Counted from the first letter of the stretch, positions 52,275 to 62,400 are shown. The stretch is 64,000 bases of DNA from Diphasiastrum complanatum (GCA_029204225.1 CM055114.1:17339849-17403848), one strand, 5' to 3'. Notes: a model not told the origin generated them from the letters alone. Program-made: numbers and translations.

Positions 52275-52930
52275 TGTTATGTACCATAACGGTATGCCCT
52301 TCAATGACGGCCTCACAAGGGGCATGACGTAGGTCTGGTGTTATCCACATGTTTGGGTGCCACGTGTCACCATCCTAGGTGGTCACATGTCGCTGGTAGG
52401 TTCGTGCTTGTTGGGACCCACTGTGCTATGCCTATATAGTGGTGGGGTTTCCCTCTTTCCATTCACTCAGTCTACCCGGGAGTTGGTGGATGGAGAGCAC
52501 ATGCATGAGCCAGGATGTATCTCCAGGCCAGGAGATGTGTGCTAGGGAGAGCCGAGTGTGATGGCTGGTGGTATGGGACACCAATTATCGTAGGAGGCTT
52601 GACCATGCATGATTATGTCGATAGCTCCAGTGCATGGGGGTGGGTCGGTTGTGACTCTATGGATGGGCAGATACGGTGCGTTGTCACTGGTATGGAGTTT
52701 GCCATGTGTCGACATTAGGATGTGTTAGGGTTAAGGCGTACTCAAGGGGATGTAGAGTCTTGCCAGACATTCCCTATCATATTCCCATGTAACTATGGTT
52801 GGGAGGAGACTTGCAGCAGAGCTCTCATGTTTGTTGTTGATCTATGTACATTTGCTTGAGATTAATAAAGTGATGAATTTGCTGGGTAATTCTGTGTATT
52901 TACTTAGGGTTTGTGAGCTTGTGTGTAACA
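52275..52930 (+). repeat. 3' LTR of the Ty3 element (656 bp)
   Basis: Runs from TGTTATGTACC to TGTGTAACA, directly after the purine tract. A TATA-like CTATATAG lies at 52433-52440. It contains TGCCACGTGTCACCATC (CACGTG at 52361). Its 5' half differs from the 5' LTR. Confidence 0.9.
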
Positions 52931-53540
52931 GGTGCTCCCTCATCAAAATCTCTCCCATCTGCTTACTGTTCTTGGCCTTGTCTGTGACAACCTGAACCAC
53001 GTGCTCCACTCCAATGTCAGCAATCACATTCCTCACAGTCTCCTGTATGAAGTCGGCTGTGATGGCTGCACCACCTCGAGTGGTCCATACCTGCCACAAA
53101 ACACCCATGAGCCACATGCAAAAAGTGTACTACTGGCAAAATGGAACCAAAGCAAAGAGTTTCAAGAGACAAAGTACTTATGCATGCCACACTGAACGAA
53201 TGGAACTCAGCTCCGGTGTGATGGTCTCCTCCTCCTAACGAAGCATCCTGCCTCGTAGTGCCTCTCGCGCGCATGGGAGGCCTCCATGTAGCATCCATTG
53301 CTGCAATCTGCGGATAGAGCTCCCTGAATACCCAAGTGTCAGCAACAACAAAAGGAATGTCACACTCGTAAAATAATTGACCAACAAGTCGAGTGCACCG
53401 GGCCTGCTGCTCTCTTTGCACCCGCATCGATCAAGAGTCTGTTGTCTAGGCCTAACCCCTCTTTGTTGTACATAGGACGCTCGTGGTCTAGCACGCCCAG
53501 TGGATGGTGGTTTGTGGGTGTGTGTGATCATCCTGGAGGT
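52931..53540 (-). pseudogene. hAT transposase DUF659 region, upstream half (copy B)
   Basis: On the minus strand: LFYECDIPFVVADTWVFREL (about 53390-53330), WRPPMRARGT, then after an intron-like gap TRGGAAITADFIQETVRNVI, VEHVVQVVTDKAKNSKQMGE and ILMREH, ending exactly at the Ty3 target repeat. This is the DUF659 domain of plant hAT-like transposases. It continues at 46526 after removal of the insertion. Confidence 0.87.
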
Positions 53541-53562
53541 GTGTCACTCTCTCTGGCATGAT

Positions 53563-54069
53563 CTATCGAAGCGTGTGGTGCATCTGTTGCTGATGACGAC
53601 GAGAGACGAGATGGACCCACTGCCACTGATCCAACATGCTCGGGTGATGCTCATGGCTCTGTGGCCTTGTTGCTGTAGATGGAACTGGAGTGGCCTCTCC
53701 TGGACCATGCACTGCATCTAAATCATGCCTAGACCGTGCTGTACTAGGCCCTGCACCCGTAGTAGGCCATGTTCGTGTTGTACTAGGCCTTGCTTGTGAG
53801 TCTACAGTTTCCCCTGCTACCTGTCCCTGTCCAAAACTTTGTGATGGTCTTATTGGCTGGGTGGATGTACCATCGGGCCCATACATATCCATCAACCTCA
53901 GCACCTCCTCATCAATAATACTGGGGCAAGCAGATATGCCCAATGTCCACCCATCTGGCCCTTTGAGCCGCAATAAGTGAGCCCTAATCCTGGTGAGTAA
54001 TCTTGTGAAGAGCCCACCACAATGCGAGCATCTCCATCTGTGGACTCTTGTGTCATGGGGTGTAGCCAC
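53563..54069 (-). pseudogene. hAT BED-type zinc finger, copy B
   Basis: Open for 168 codons: HRWRCSHCGGLFTRLLTRIR, AHLLRLKGPDGWTLGISACP is the BED finger (C-x2-C, H, C). It is followed by VLRLMDMYGPDG and a Gln/Ser/Thr-rich linker like that of copy A. The DNA-binding end of the transposase. Upstream, the splice acceptor present in copy A (TTTGCAG) is altered to TTTGGAG next to a 14-base A/T run. Confidence 0.87.
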
Positions 54070-54945
54070 ATCCCCCTCTATAATATCAACCTCAGCCCTG
54101 CACCGGCATCATGTCAACATGAGATCAAACCTCCAAAAAAAAAAAAAAACAAGCAAATGTTCAGTAGAAGAAAATATACTGCATTGAATTGCTCGCAAAA
54201 ATTCTGACAAGCATCACTTTAAAGCCCTAGGATTTTCTGTTTAACAACAATACCAGGCTAAAATCCAAATGAATAGAGCTCAAAATATCAGAGCATACAT
54301 CACAATCATACAGATTATATCAGAGCAAGTGTCAAAAAACACATGGGATTAGGGCATGGGATGGGAGCTATTTTAAATATGATGAATAATAAAATTTTTA
54401 ACTATGTATTAAACCACAATTCTTGTTAGTAAAAAATCATGCAATGGCATAAAAAGAGTAACACACCATGTGGTATTTTTTTTTTTTTTTTGGGGGGGGG
54501 GGGATCATGGGTAGGAAGAAATTCGAAAAAATTTACTCGTAGAATCTCAAAACTCATCAACAAGACGTTAACATACTAAAACAAAAAAGTTGATGAGAAT
54601 TGTCGTTTAGATTGTAGTTCTAATGGCCAAATTTGATTATATAGATATTTGAAGATTATAAAGCACACTAAACAAATAGAGATTGTCAAATTTTTTTGCA
54701 AAATATGCTTAAGCTAAGAGTTGAGCACTTTTGGCATTGCCTTGCAAAAGACAATAATACTATGTGCAAGTTGGAGTTTATGCATTGAAGTCAATGGCTT
54801 AATCGATAAGGGGACGAGTGCACAAAAAGCTTTGCCATATTATCAATAACTTGAGGTTTTTAGATGCACTTCTACATGCAAGCCTTAAATAGCAAAAAAT
54901 TCATGTCTTTTTTTTTGTGCATGCACAACCATGTTTTAATGATAA

Positions 54946-55176
54946 ATGGCAAAAACTTTGCTTATATTTCTTTTGCTTGCATGCATCCCTAAGCTCTCGA
55001 CTTGCATCAACATCATCACCAACAATGATAATCAAATGAAGATTATTTATTTGCATTTACAAAATCAATTCACAAGATATATATATTTTTATTGTTGTAA
55101 AATCTATGCTGCACACGCTTTGAATCATAGTTTAATCTTTGAGGTAAGAAGACAACTAGAATTTGAAGATAGCTAA
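54946..55176 (+). CDS. Doubtful small ORF with a signal-peptide-like start
   Basis: 76 codons. Residues 1-20 (MAKTLLIFLLLACIPKLSTC) look like a cleavable signal peptide with a Leu-rich core; the rest has two Cys (CC, residues 50-51) and no known motif. AT-rich surroundings, no visible promoter. This could easily be chance. Listed only because the start is unusually signal-like. Confidence 0.15.
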   Translation: MAKTLLIFLLLACIPKLSTCINIITNNDNQMKIIYLHLQNQFTRYIYFYCCKIYAAHALNHSLIFEVRRQLEFEDS

Positions 55177-55415
55177 TTAATGTGCATTCAATCTTAGACA
55201 ATTACATACTATATTTAAGAAATTTGTGGCAATTCCTTGTGGTGTACCACAAGATTTTTGTTTTAATTTAGGAATTGAAATAATCTTGGAGGGAATCTTG
55301 ATTATTTCTGTAAAATAGAAAATTGAACTTTAAGAATAGACTGTAAAAAAAATGTGTACAAAAGTGTGTATTTCAAGCACTTTTTTTTTCTTAATACATG
55401 TTAACCAACTAGTGG

Positions 55416-55425
55416 TATTTATATA
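55416..55425 (-). promoter_or_regulatory. TATA-like box, minus strand
   Basis: The minus strand reads TATATAAATA, a near-ideal plant TATA box. No ORF follows on that strand within several hundred bases, so a role is not supported. Confidence 0.2.
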
Positions 55426-56483
55426 CAGCATGGGGAAAAGAGAGTTTATGTAAAAGTTAGGCCAAGGTGGGAAATGGAATGCCCTTGGCCACCTCCCCCA
55501 CCCCCGTTGGAAAGGACATTTTTCACGTTCACGTGAAAGTAAACTGTCGCCAACTGATTCTGTATGTGTTGTTGCTGCGAGGCGTCGCCAGATCCCAAGA
55601 AGTTTGATTGTTGGGTGGTGCAATCCGCTCATAGTTTTGCGATCTGTGTCAATCAATTGCATCCATCCTACCCACTAGTATGTGACTGCCATGGGATTAG
55701 GCTAAGCAACAAACGAAATGGATCCTATCCTGCAGTGTGCATTGATCTGCATGCGCATGGATTTTGAAGAAAATTCTGTTGGTTAGATTTTCTTCTGTAA
55801 TCCTGTCATTGAAACCCATCTGCCAGAATTGTGAATAGTTATTCACTAGAATGAATTTCCATCTTCTCAACTTAAATGCTTTGTAGCATGAATGTTGTAG
55901 TATATATTCCATGATTCCTATGATAAATCAGAGCATTGATCCCCGGACCAAAATCTCCAGATAAATCTCACTGTCAACTATTTTCTATTGCGGGTTTTAA
56001 CCCTTTACCATCTATGACGAAGATCCTCTCGTCCAAGTGAATCAAACTACAACGTTGTGATTGCCCATCTTGCATCTCCAAAGGATTTCATGAAGATATT
56101 GGTTCATCGAGGAAAAACTTGTATCTACGGTGAAAGAGGAACACATTTCTCGTCCCATCCGATGAATCAAAACGGGTACCTTCCTGTCTCATGAAGGATT
56201 ATTTGCTAATGTGAGATTTCCGTCACTTTGCATTAATCACGTAAAATCGTTACACAGCTATGCAAATAACATGCAATTGGCTTACTTTGCTTTTATAGAA
56301 TCATTCTGGATGATTATAAGGATCTAGTTGACCAATCTCAAATATAGAAAGACATAATAGAAAATTTGAAGACAGGTGACGCAATGGGCACAGCACATCA
56401 GATTTGAGATCTAGGCATTTCAAATACAGAATACGGTTTGTTCTGAGATCACAAACACAGGATCAAACGAACGCTGTGGCTGA

Positions 56484-57560
56484 ATGATGATAGATGAGGC
56501 AGTGGGCAACGCCAGCCCAGCACATCAAGGCATCAGCCAGCGAAGCAGCTACTCATTGAATTTACCAAAAGATGAATTTCCAGACCTTATACCACAATCT
56601 AAAAATCTTTCCCGAGACCGCGCATCCCCAGCAAATCAAGGCATCAGCTACTCGCATTTAGCGAAAAATGAATTCCCAGACCCTATCCCACAACCTAGAA
56701 GACCTGATCGTTCCCCAGAACTCTTATTTCCAGCAAATCAAGGTATCAACCAGCGCAGAAGCTACTCACTGCATTCACCAGAGGATAAGTTCCCAGATTC
56801 TATCCTACAATCTAGAAGATCTGATTTGTCCCAAGACCTCGGATCCCCATCTTTCCCGTTTGCACAGCAGTCGCAGCAACCCCTCAATTACCAGGAGCCT
56901 TCCAGCGAGGAACCAGATCACCTAAGAAGAAGTATTTTCCCCTACAAACACAACGTCGTTTGCCGTTTGCTTGTCTGGTCGGTTTGTATCTTCTTCGGCA
57001 TCCTGGTCATACTCGCCATTGCTGCACTCGCGGTCTACCTCACCATCCGCCCCAGCGTGCCCACCTACAGTATAGAATCCGTCCACTTACCCACCATGCA
57101 CCTCAGGCATATTGCAACGCCCATAAGCAATGAGAAGGGAGACTATTTTGACTCTTTTTTGGATTTGGACATGAATATAACAGTGGAATCTGACAATCAC
57201 AACAAAAAAGTGAGGATCAACTACAGATCTTTGATGGTTGCTGTGGAGTATGCAGGCTTACCAATTGGAAGCACGACAATGGATCCTTTTGAGCAAAATG
57301 CTAGCAGTGTGCTGTGGATAGAGACTGAGGTGAAAGCAACTGGATTGCCTCTTCTGAGTTCAGTAAGCAGCAGCCTTGGTGTGCAGATCAGCCAGGGAAA
57401 TGTTACATTCCATGTGAAGATAGCAGCCAGAGCTAAGATCACAGTGGGTGGCATCCAATTACCCAGCTTCTGGGCTGGCCCTGAGTGTATAATCATGGTG
57501 GTTCCCCCTTCTACACCAACTAATCACACCCAGCTTTCCTCCTGCAACTGCAAATCCTAG
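56484..57560 (+). CDS. NDR1/HIN1-like (NHL) LEA_2-domain membrane protein
   Basis: Intact single-exon ORF of 358 residues, as usual for this family. Residues 11-120 hold three imperfect repeats of 34-39 residues (SPAHQGIS..., SPANQGIS..., FPANQGIN..., each followed by a 'eFPDxIxQsrr' motif). A single membrane helix lies at about 161-187 (VWSVCIFFGILVILAIAALA). Residues about 190-350 form the LEA_2 domain (FLDLDMNITVES, YAGLPIGSTTMDPF, GNVTFHVKIAARAKI). Four N-glycosylation sequons (NIT, NAS, NVT, NHT) lie after the helix, suggesting type II topology with the LEA_2 domain outside. Family members act at the plasma membrane in defence and stress responses; the specific role here is unknown. The N-terminal tail is longer than in most family members. 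Confidence 0.88.
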   Translation: MMIDEAVGNASPAHQGISQRSSYSLNLPKDEFPDLIPQSKNLSRDRASPANQGISYSHLAKNEFPDPIPQPRRPDRSPELLFPANQGINQRRSYSLHSPEDKFPDSILQSRRSDLSQDLGSPSFPFAQQSQQPLNYQEPSSEEPDHLRRSIFPYKHNVVCRLLVWSVCIFFGILVILAIAALAVYLTIRPSVPTYSIESVHLPTMHLRHIATPISNEKGDYFDSFLDLDMNITVESDNHNKKVRINYRSLMVAVEYAGLPIGSTTMDPFEQNASSVLWIETEVKATGLPLLSSVSSSLGVQISQGNVTFHVKIAARAKITVGGIQLPSFWAGPECIIMVVPPSTPTNHTQLSSCNCKS

Positions 57561-57950
57561 AGATAAATCAAAGATTCATATCCAATTTGCAGCTAGATGG
57601 AGATGCCACATTGAGACAGGTATCCATGCAAATAATTCATGATTGTGGTGTCCTGAATTGTGTCTCGACTCAAGAGCTCAAGCTGGATATACTTCTTCAA
57701 AGCTAAGTAGGCTTTGCATATCTGAAATTACTTTTGTTCATTTCTAATGTACTTGCCGCATGCACTCTAGTCTTTGAAATTAATGATGATACTTTATCCT
57801 AAAGAGAGTTCTGAGTTTCATCCTTAATTGCTTGTTGATGCCCTACATTATGGTTGTGGTAGTTACTTTTCTCATATAGATGTGCTATATATAGAAGAGT
57901 CTAATTTTATCAATGTTAGAATTTCAATGTCAAACTTCACTCTATAGATG
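57561..57950. other. 3' flank of the NHL gene
   Basis: No gene recognised. Probably 3' untranslated sequence followed by the end of the copia remnant. Confidence 0.4.
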
Positions 57951-60250
57951 TGCTAGTTCTCAAAACTTCTACAAATGTACCTTAGAATTCATTTGGCAGA
58001 CTTCTAGTGTGTTTGTTTCATAAATTGACTAACAACACCAACAACATATGCAATATTAGGACGTGTGTTAAGTATATCATACTACTCAGTAGTTGCTTGT
58101 AGAATCTACTTTCTTAGATTCATGATATGTAGTTAGCAAGCTTAGTATTGACTTTCATCGGTGTGCTCAACAACTTGCAATCATGCATATTGAACTTGTG
58201 AAGCAAATCTCATGCACATTTGCTTTGAGTAAAAATTTCTTTTTTCCACACTTCAATGCCAAGACAATAGTGCATCAAACTAAGCCACTCAAGTCAAAAG
58301 CATTGGACGAATTTAATTTGATTTGATCTATTAGACTATGTTCGCTCTTAGTAATGATAAAATCATGAACATATAGTACAATGAGCAAATACTCAAAACT
58401 ATGTTCTTTCATTTGGATCAATGCAAGAATACCACACATGTGGTGCTTGCTTTAATCCATAGATAAATTTGTTGAACTTGCAAACAAGGTGTCTTTCATT
58501 GGCTCAACAAATTTTTGAAATCGTATTAAACACCCCCCCCCCCCCCAGTCTCAAGTCATACTCTTTTTTATGGCCTCCATTAATGTCTCCATGGCTAAAT
58601 TTTGCCATTCTTTGTGTTCCTTTGCCTCTTCAAACGATTTTAAAATCTTGAGCCTTGATGTAGATTAAAACTATTCGTATGATTGATAATTCGTGTTGAT
58701 TGCAATGTTCTAAGCTCTGTATGATTTCACTTCTACAATTGGACTTTAAATCAATCTATCCATCTAAGATAGTTCCATTTCTAGTCTTTGAGTACCCAAA
58801 GGGAGTTGGCTCAATTGGTTAGCTTGACATCCGAAGTTTCTTTGGTCTCAAGTTCGAGCCTTCCCTTGGAAACCAAGAAGCATTTCTAGTCTTTGAGGGA
58901 GTTTTCAATTCCTCATTGACTTTTTGAGATCTCTTTGTTTGCTAGATTTAGGATTCTCTTCCTTTTATGCATCACTTGTTACCATCAAATACCATTTGGG
59001 TAACCACTTTGAGTCTTACGTTCGATCTTACCTTTGTCTATTGGATCTTTTGCACTAAATCAACTTCATTCTTTATTTTCACATTCAGTCCAATAAACAG
59101 TATGAAGGACACTTTAGTAGAATTAAGGAAAGAAAGACTAACAATAAAGCCTATATGATTTAGTTTTTCCATCATAACCAAGAAAACACACTTGACATAT
59201 TTTTTTGTCAACCTTTCTCCTTTTCTCATTAGAAATGTGTGCACGTGTTACAACTAAATACTCTTAAATGAAAAATACCAGTTTTCTTTTCAATAAAGTC
59301 TTCATAAGGTGTCTTACCATTTATTGATTTCATAGGACATATATTCATAATATGAGCTGTTGTGTTGCAAGCTTTTGCCCAAACCGTGGTATTTTGTAAT
59401 CCCTTGCTTTTGAGCATTTTTCTAGTCATTTTCACAATTGATTTTTTTTTTTCTATTACTCAACTCCATTTTGCTATCATGATCAAGGTATTGTAGTTTG
59501 CCTCTTGATCCCTTAATCGCTACAAAACTCTATAAACGTCATTAAAAAATAACACTCACACTTGCAATGGCCATGTTTATTGCAATATCGACTTGATCAT
59601 TCAATCAATTTTTAAATTAATTGAATGATCCTCAATTCATATTGCCTCTTCTTGATTGGTGTATTCAACAATTGAATTTCCCACCTTGTCCTCTTACAAC
59701 AAGAGCTTTCAAGATCAAATCTTCCATTGTGATGGCTAAAATTATAATATTGCTCTTTTGTAGCATCAAATTTCCCAATTCTTCATAGGTAGGTAGCCGC
59801 TCCCTTGTGGCTATGCTCGTTACAAAATGTTTGAAATGAATCATTCAAAATATTTAGTGGCAATTGTACAATTTCATGATTTTAAACCTGCTCAACGACT
59901 GCAACTAATTATCCCAAATTTCCTTCACTTTCATTGCACCATCATCCATTCGTAACGTGTGTAATTTTGTCTTAAAAATTGGCATCCATAATGTACTAGT
60001 TGTCTCAAACAAGGCCTTCAGAGTATTTCATTATTCTTTCAGTTCATTCTTCCATAATGTAGGGAATAATAGCATTGTTGACAAATTGATCACATTTCGA
60101 GATTCTGACTCTTGTCAAATGTTCGTGATCTTCTTCAATGATAGGCCACACCATTCATAATTTTTTAGAACTCTTTTTCTATCAAGTATTTTTTAGTTTG
60201 AATCTTCAAATTGCATAAGTTTTGGCTCCTTCTAGCTTTCTAGACTCGTT
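57950..60250 (-). pseudogene. Ty1/copia remnant (-)
   Basis: Minus-strand pieces in pol order. Gag-like sequence lies at about 60200-59860. Integrase core is at 59435-59229 (MLKSKGLQNTTVWAKACNTT, NGKTPYEDFIEKKTGIFHLR). The segment after the core is at 59244-59038 (VKCVFLVMMEKLNHIGF). RT/RNase H pieces are at 58480-57960 (LKQAPHVWYS, HKFNMHDCKLLSTPMKVNTK). Stops and frameshifts are frequent; no LTRs were identified. A SINE is inserted at 58793-58880. Confidence 0.75.
58793..58880 (+). mobile_element. tRNA-derived SINE, copy 2 (88 bp)
   Basis: It has an A box (TTGGCTCAATTGG), a B box (AGTTCGAGCC) and the CTTGG-aaa-CCAAG terminal hairpin, and aligns along its full length with copy 1 (1385-1474, opposite strand). 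It is flanked by a perfect 17-bp duplication, CATTTCTAGTCTTTGAG, at 58776-58792 and 58881-58897. It is inserted in the copia remnant. Confidence 0.9.
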
Positions 60251-61065
60251 AAGGACGTTCTCACTTAGAGTAGCCATTAGTGCACTTAGATGATTCCGAA
60301 TAGCAAAAGTGACTGTGAAAATACAAAATTTGTTGCGAAATCAATAATTGTCATCTCCAATTGCACCTCAATCCAGTTTACAATTCAGAAGTTATCTCCA
60401 ATTAAAGATTAAATTATTTCTTATAAGAGCTTAAGATTGTCGTTAAGCTTACAAAATGTCAATGTTGACAAAACTGCCTTCTTTGAAAATTTCTCCATAT
60501 GCGAGCATATCTTCTACTTGATAGATTTTTTAATCAGCATATAGCTAATCAGTCTCCCAAAGCTCTTGTTTAACCAAATTAAAATATTGGTTGTTTTCTC
60601 TATGTGATTTTATCACTTATCGACTAATCGATCTTTTAATCTTCATCCACTTATTACCCAGCTCTAAAGTTTTATGCACATTCATAGTACACAGTTTGCA
60701 GAAGTACACGGAAATCGCTCACAAGTGGATTCCACAAGTGAATTTCCAGGAAGTACTAACTGGACGGATGCCAGCTCACTATGGCCAACTGGCCATTATG
60801 ATCTACGACCTAATCAGTTGTCCTACTGGATGCCAGTTTTTGCTTAGTATAAATAACTGATCATACGACTACTATTTCATTCATTCATGCAAAGCATTGA
60901 AGTAGAATTTAGCAGCTCTCTCAAGCTTTTAAGCTTGAACACTCTTGAGCATTCTAGCTCAGTTCTTTAGAGTTCTTTTAGAGTTTTGCTATTAGCGCTT
61001 ATTGCTTATCAGCGAATGTGCAAATCAGACAAAGATTTCAAAGATAGCTTAGAGTACGCGGTTTC
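60251..61065. other. No gene; possible LTR promoter
   Basis: AT-rich sequence with a TATA box TATAAATA at 60848-60855 (+), preceded by short repeats 'tggat.ccagt' and followed by AAGCTTTTAAGCTT, a palindromic stretch near 60924-60940. The look is that of a plus-strand LTR U3/R, but neither end was identified. Confidence 0.35.
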
Positions 61066-61069
61066 TATT

Positions 61070-61640
61070 CACAATTGTCTTGTGCTCATCATTTGCTGAA
61101 TCAATCTATCCTTTATACCACTGCGACTGATTGCGGTTGCTGCTCTATATTCTTCTGGCAAGCCTTTAGGGCATTCTTTGCCTGCGCCAACTCCTACAAT
61201 GCCTCTTGCCGATAGTTGTTGAATTCGGCCTGGTACTTGGTGAATGTGTCTATATATATCTGCACCTGTCGTCAGAGTAGATCCACCTCGGCTTGGCTGA
61301 GGGGTCTGTTGGTAGGTGCAGGTTGGATCAACCACGTCGTCTTCTCTACTTGTAGGACCGTCGCCTCTGCTCCTAGGCGTTGGTTCTTTGTCTCCAATAC
61401 TGAAATTTGGGCCTGGAGCAGGGTGAGGCGTTGCTGTAGCCGTTGTTGAATCTTCTAGACCTTGGTCTGAGCGTCCATGGTAGATTTGGATAGGGCTATG
61501 ATATACCCATGAAGATCCACTTCATACTTGTTGGAAGTATTTCTACTTTCTACGGTGGCTAGGTCTAGTGAAGAGTTCGTGCGTAGTATAGTGGTAGACC
61601 GGTCGTCCACCTTCTAAGTTCTACAAAGCTTCACAACTGT
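61070..61640 (-). pseudogene. Unknown retroelement ORF copy 2, coiled-coil end
   Basis: On the minus strand a coiled coil can be read from about 61600: SSLDLATVESRNTSNKYEVD, then after one stop KIQQRLQQRLTLLQAQISVL, ETKNQRLGAEATVLQVEKTT, LSQAEVDLLRQVQIYIDTFT and ALQELAQAKNALKACQKN. Heptad-type Leu/Gln/Glu spacing matches the position of the coil in copy 1 (11815-12160). It is separated from its N-terminal part by an LTR-like segment. Confidence 0.65.
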
Positions 61641-61664
61641 GAAATAAAAACATAAACAAAAAGG

Positions 61665-61831
61665 GAGCACCAAGGCTTCCCAACTGGTGCTCGAAATAGA
61701 AATTAATTAAGGTGTGGCTAAGGCGGTACCCAACTAGCCACTACTTGGAAAGTAAATAAACTTGCTAAGGCGGTACCCAACTAGCAAGGATCAACAATAA
61801 ACTAGGCTTGCTAAGGCTTCCCAACTAGCAA
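61665..61831 (-). repeat. Array of four stem-loops with shared loop and changing stems
   Basis: Plus-strand coordinates. H1: stem GAGCACCA (61665-61672) / TGGTGCTC (61685-61692). H2: GTGGCTA (61714-61720) / TAGCCAC (61735-61741). H3: CTTGCTA (61761-61767) / TAGCAAG (61782-61788). H4: TTGCTA (61808-61813) / TAGCAA (61826-61831). Loops of H1 and H4 are AGGCTTCCCAAC; loops of H2 and H3 are AGGCGGTACCCAAC. All stems pair perfectly while differing in sequence. They lie 240-410 bases downstream of a minus-strand TATA box. Confidence 0.85.
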
Positions 61832-62069
61832 ACCGTAAAACTAATACTAACTCCCAAAGGGAAATGAAATAATAAATTGCGGCTAACTAAATAATTAACA
61901 AATAAAGCATGCCACAATAATCCAATGAAAGGAGACAAGAGGAGGCCAGAGCACCTTTCCTCAAGCTATGCACCTTCCAATGGGAACACAAAGAAATAGA
62001 ATGATAATCTCAAAGAGAGAGCAATTTAGCATAATCTCAGAGTGTTGTTTTACAAGGGAAATGCCTCTC

Positions 62070-62077
62070 TTTTTATA
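62070..62077 (-). promoter_or_regulatory. TATA box of LTR-like segment
   Basis: The minus strand reads GCTATAAAAAGAGAGGC. Transcription from it would run leftwards through the four stem-loops. Confidence 0.55.
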
Positions 62078-62400
62078 GCAAGAAGGGCCTTCCATAAGCT
62101 TCTACTAACTTATGGGATTATTTTCTAAAACTTGCAATTCTAAGACTTCTAAACTTCTCCACTTCTAGCTTAGAACGCCTAAGACTCTAAACTTAGAACT
62201 CAAGATAACTAAGAATCTTTTATTTTCTAAGCTTAAGTTTCTAAGTTTAAGTTCTCTAAGTTAAGTTTTCTAAGTTAGAAGTTTAGAATTTAATTAAGTT
62301 TCTACCCATGGACTTATAACACACATGCCATGGTAGGAGTTTATTAACAAGTACTCACAGTGGGCTTATAATACACATGCCACGGTGTTTTATTTTACTT

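Larger units (their letters stand above)
46527..52930 (+). mobile_element. Ty3/gypsy chromovirus with both LTRs and GGTGC target duplication
   Basis: 5' LTR 46527-47150, primer site, gag, protease, RT, RNase H, integrase, chromodomain remnant, purine tract, 3' LTR 52275-52930. The 5 bases GGTGC occur at 46522-46526 and 52931-52935. Removing the element and one repeat restores a continuous DUF659 reading on the minus strand across the junction. The coding region has at least seven in-frame stops. Confidence 0.93.
44149..54370 (-). mobile_element. hAT transposon copy B (-), split by a Ty3 element
   Basis: The left end CATAGTTGCATTGCG (44149) shares its first ten bases with the right-end terminal repeat of copy A, and the next about 300 bases align with copy A's 3' region in the same order. 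Minus-strand coding runs from the BED finger (54069) to the C-terminus (45022). The right edge of homology with copy A is near 54360; I could not find the matching right terminal repeat or an 8-bp duplication. Intervening 46527-52930 is a later Ty3 insertion. Confidence 0.82.
54371..56483. other. Intergenic between hAT copy B and the NHL gene
   Basis: AT-rich. A poly(T)-poly(G) junction lies at 54477-54503. No confident gene. Two weak items are listed separately: a 76-codon ORF with a signal-like start and a minus-strand TATA-like sequence. Confidence 0.45.
61641..62400 (-). mobile_element. LTR-like segment inside the unknown ORF copy 2
   Basis: It interrupts the coiled-coil ORF. Read on the minus strand it has, in order, a 52-bp-spaced direct repeat (62363-62386 and 62311-62334, 'cttata.cacatgcca.ggt' in plus), an AT-rich block with many AACTTAGA-type words (62122-62300), a TATA box TATAAAAA (plus 62070-62077), and then four stem-loops (61831-61665). 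The left edge reads like a splice acceptor ('tttatttcacag') on the minus strand, so an intron is an alternative. The TATA box favours an LTR. The target duplication was not resolved. Confidence 0.5.

Noticed and set aside
61069-61335. 88-codon minus-strand ORF
   Set aside because: It is out of frame with the coiled coil, which is the more convincing reading of this strand.
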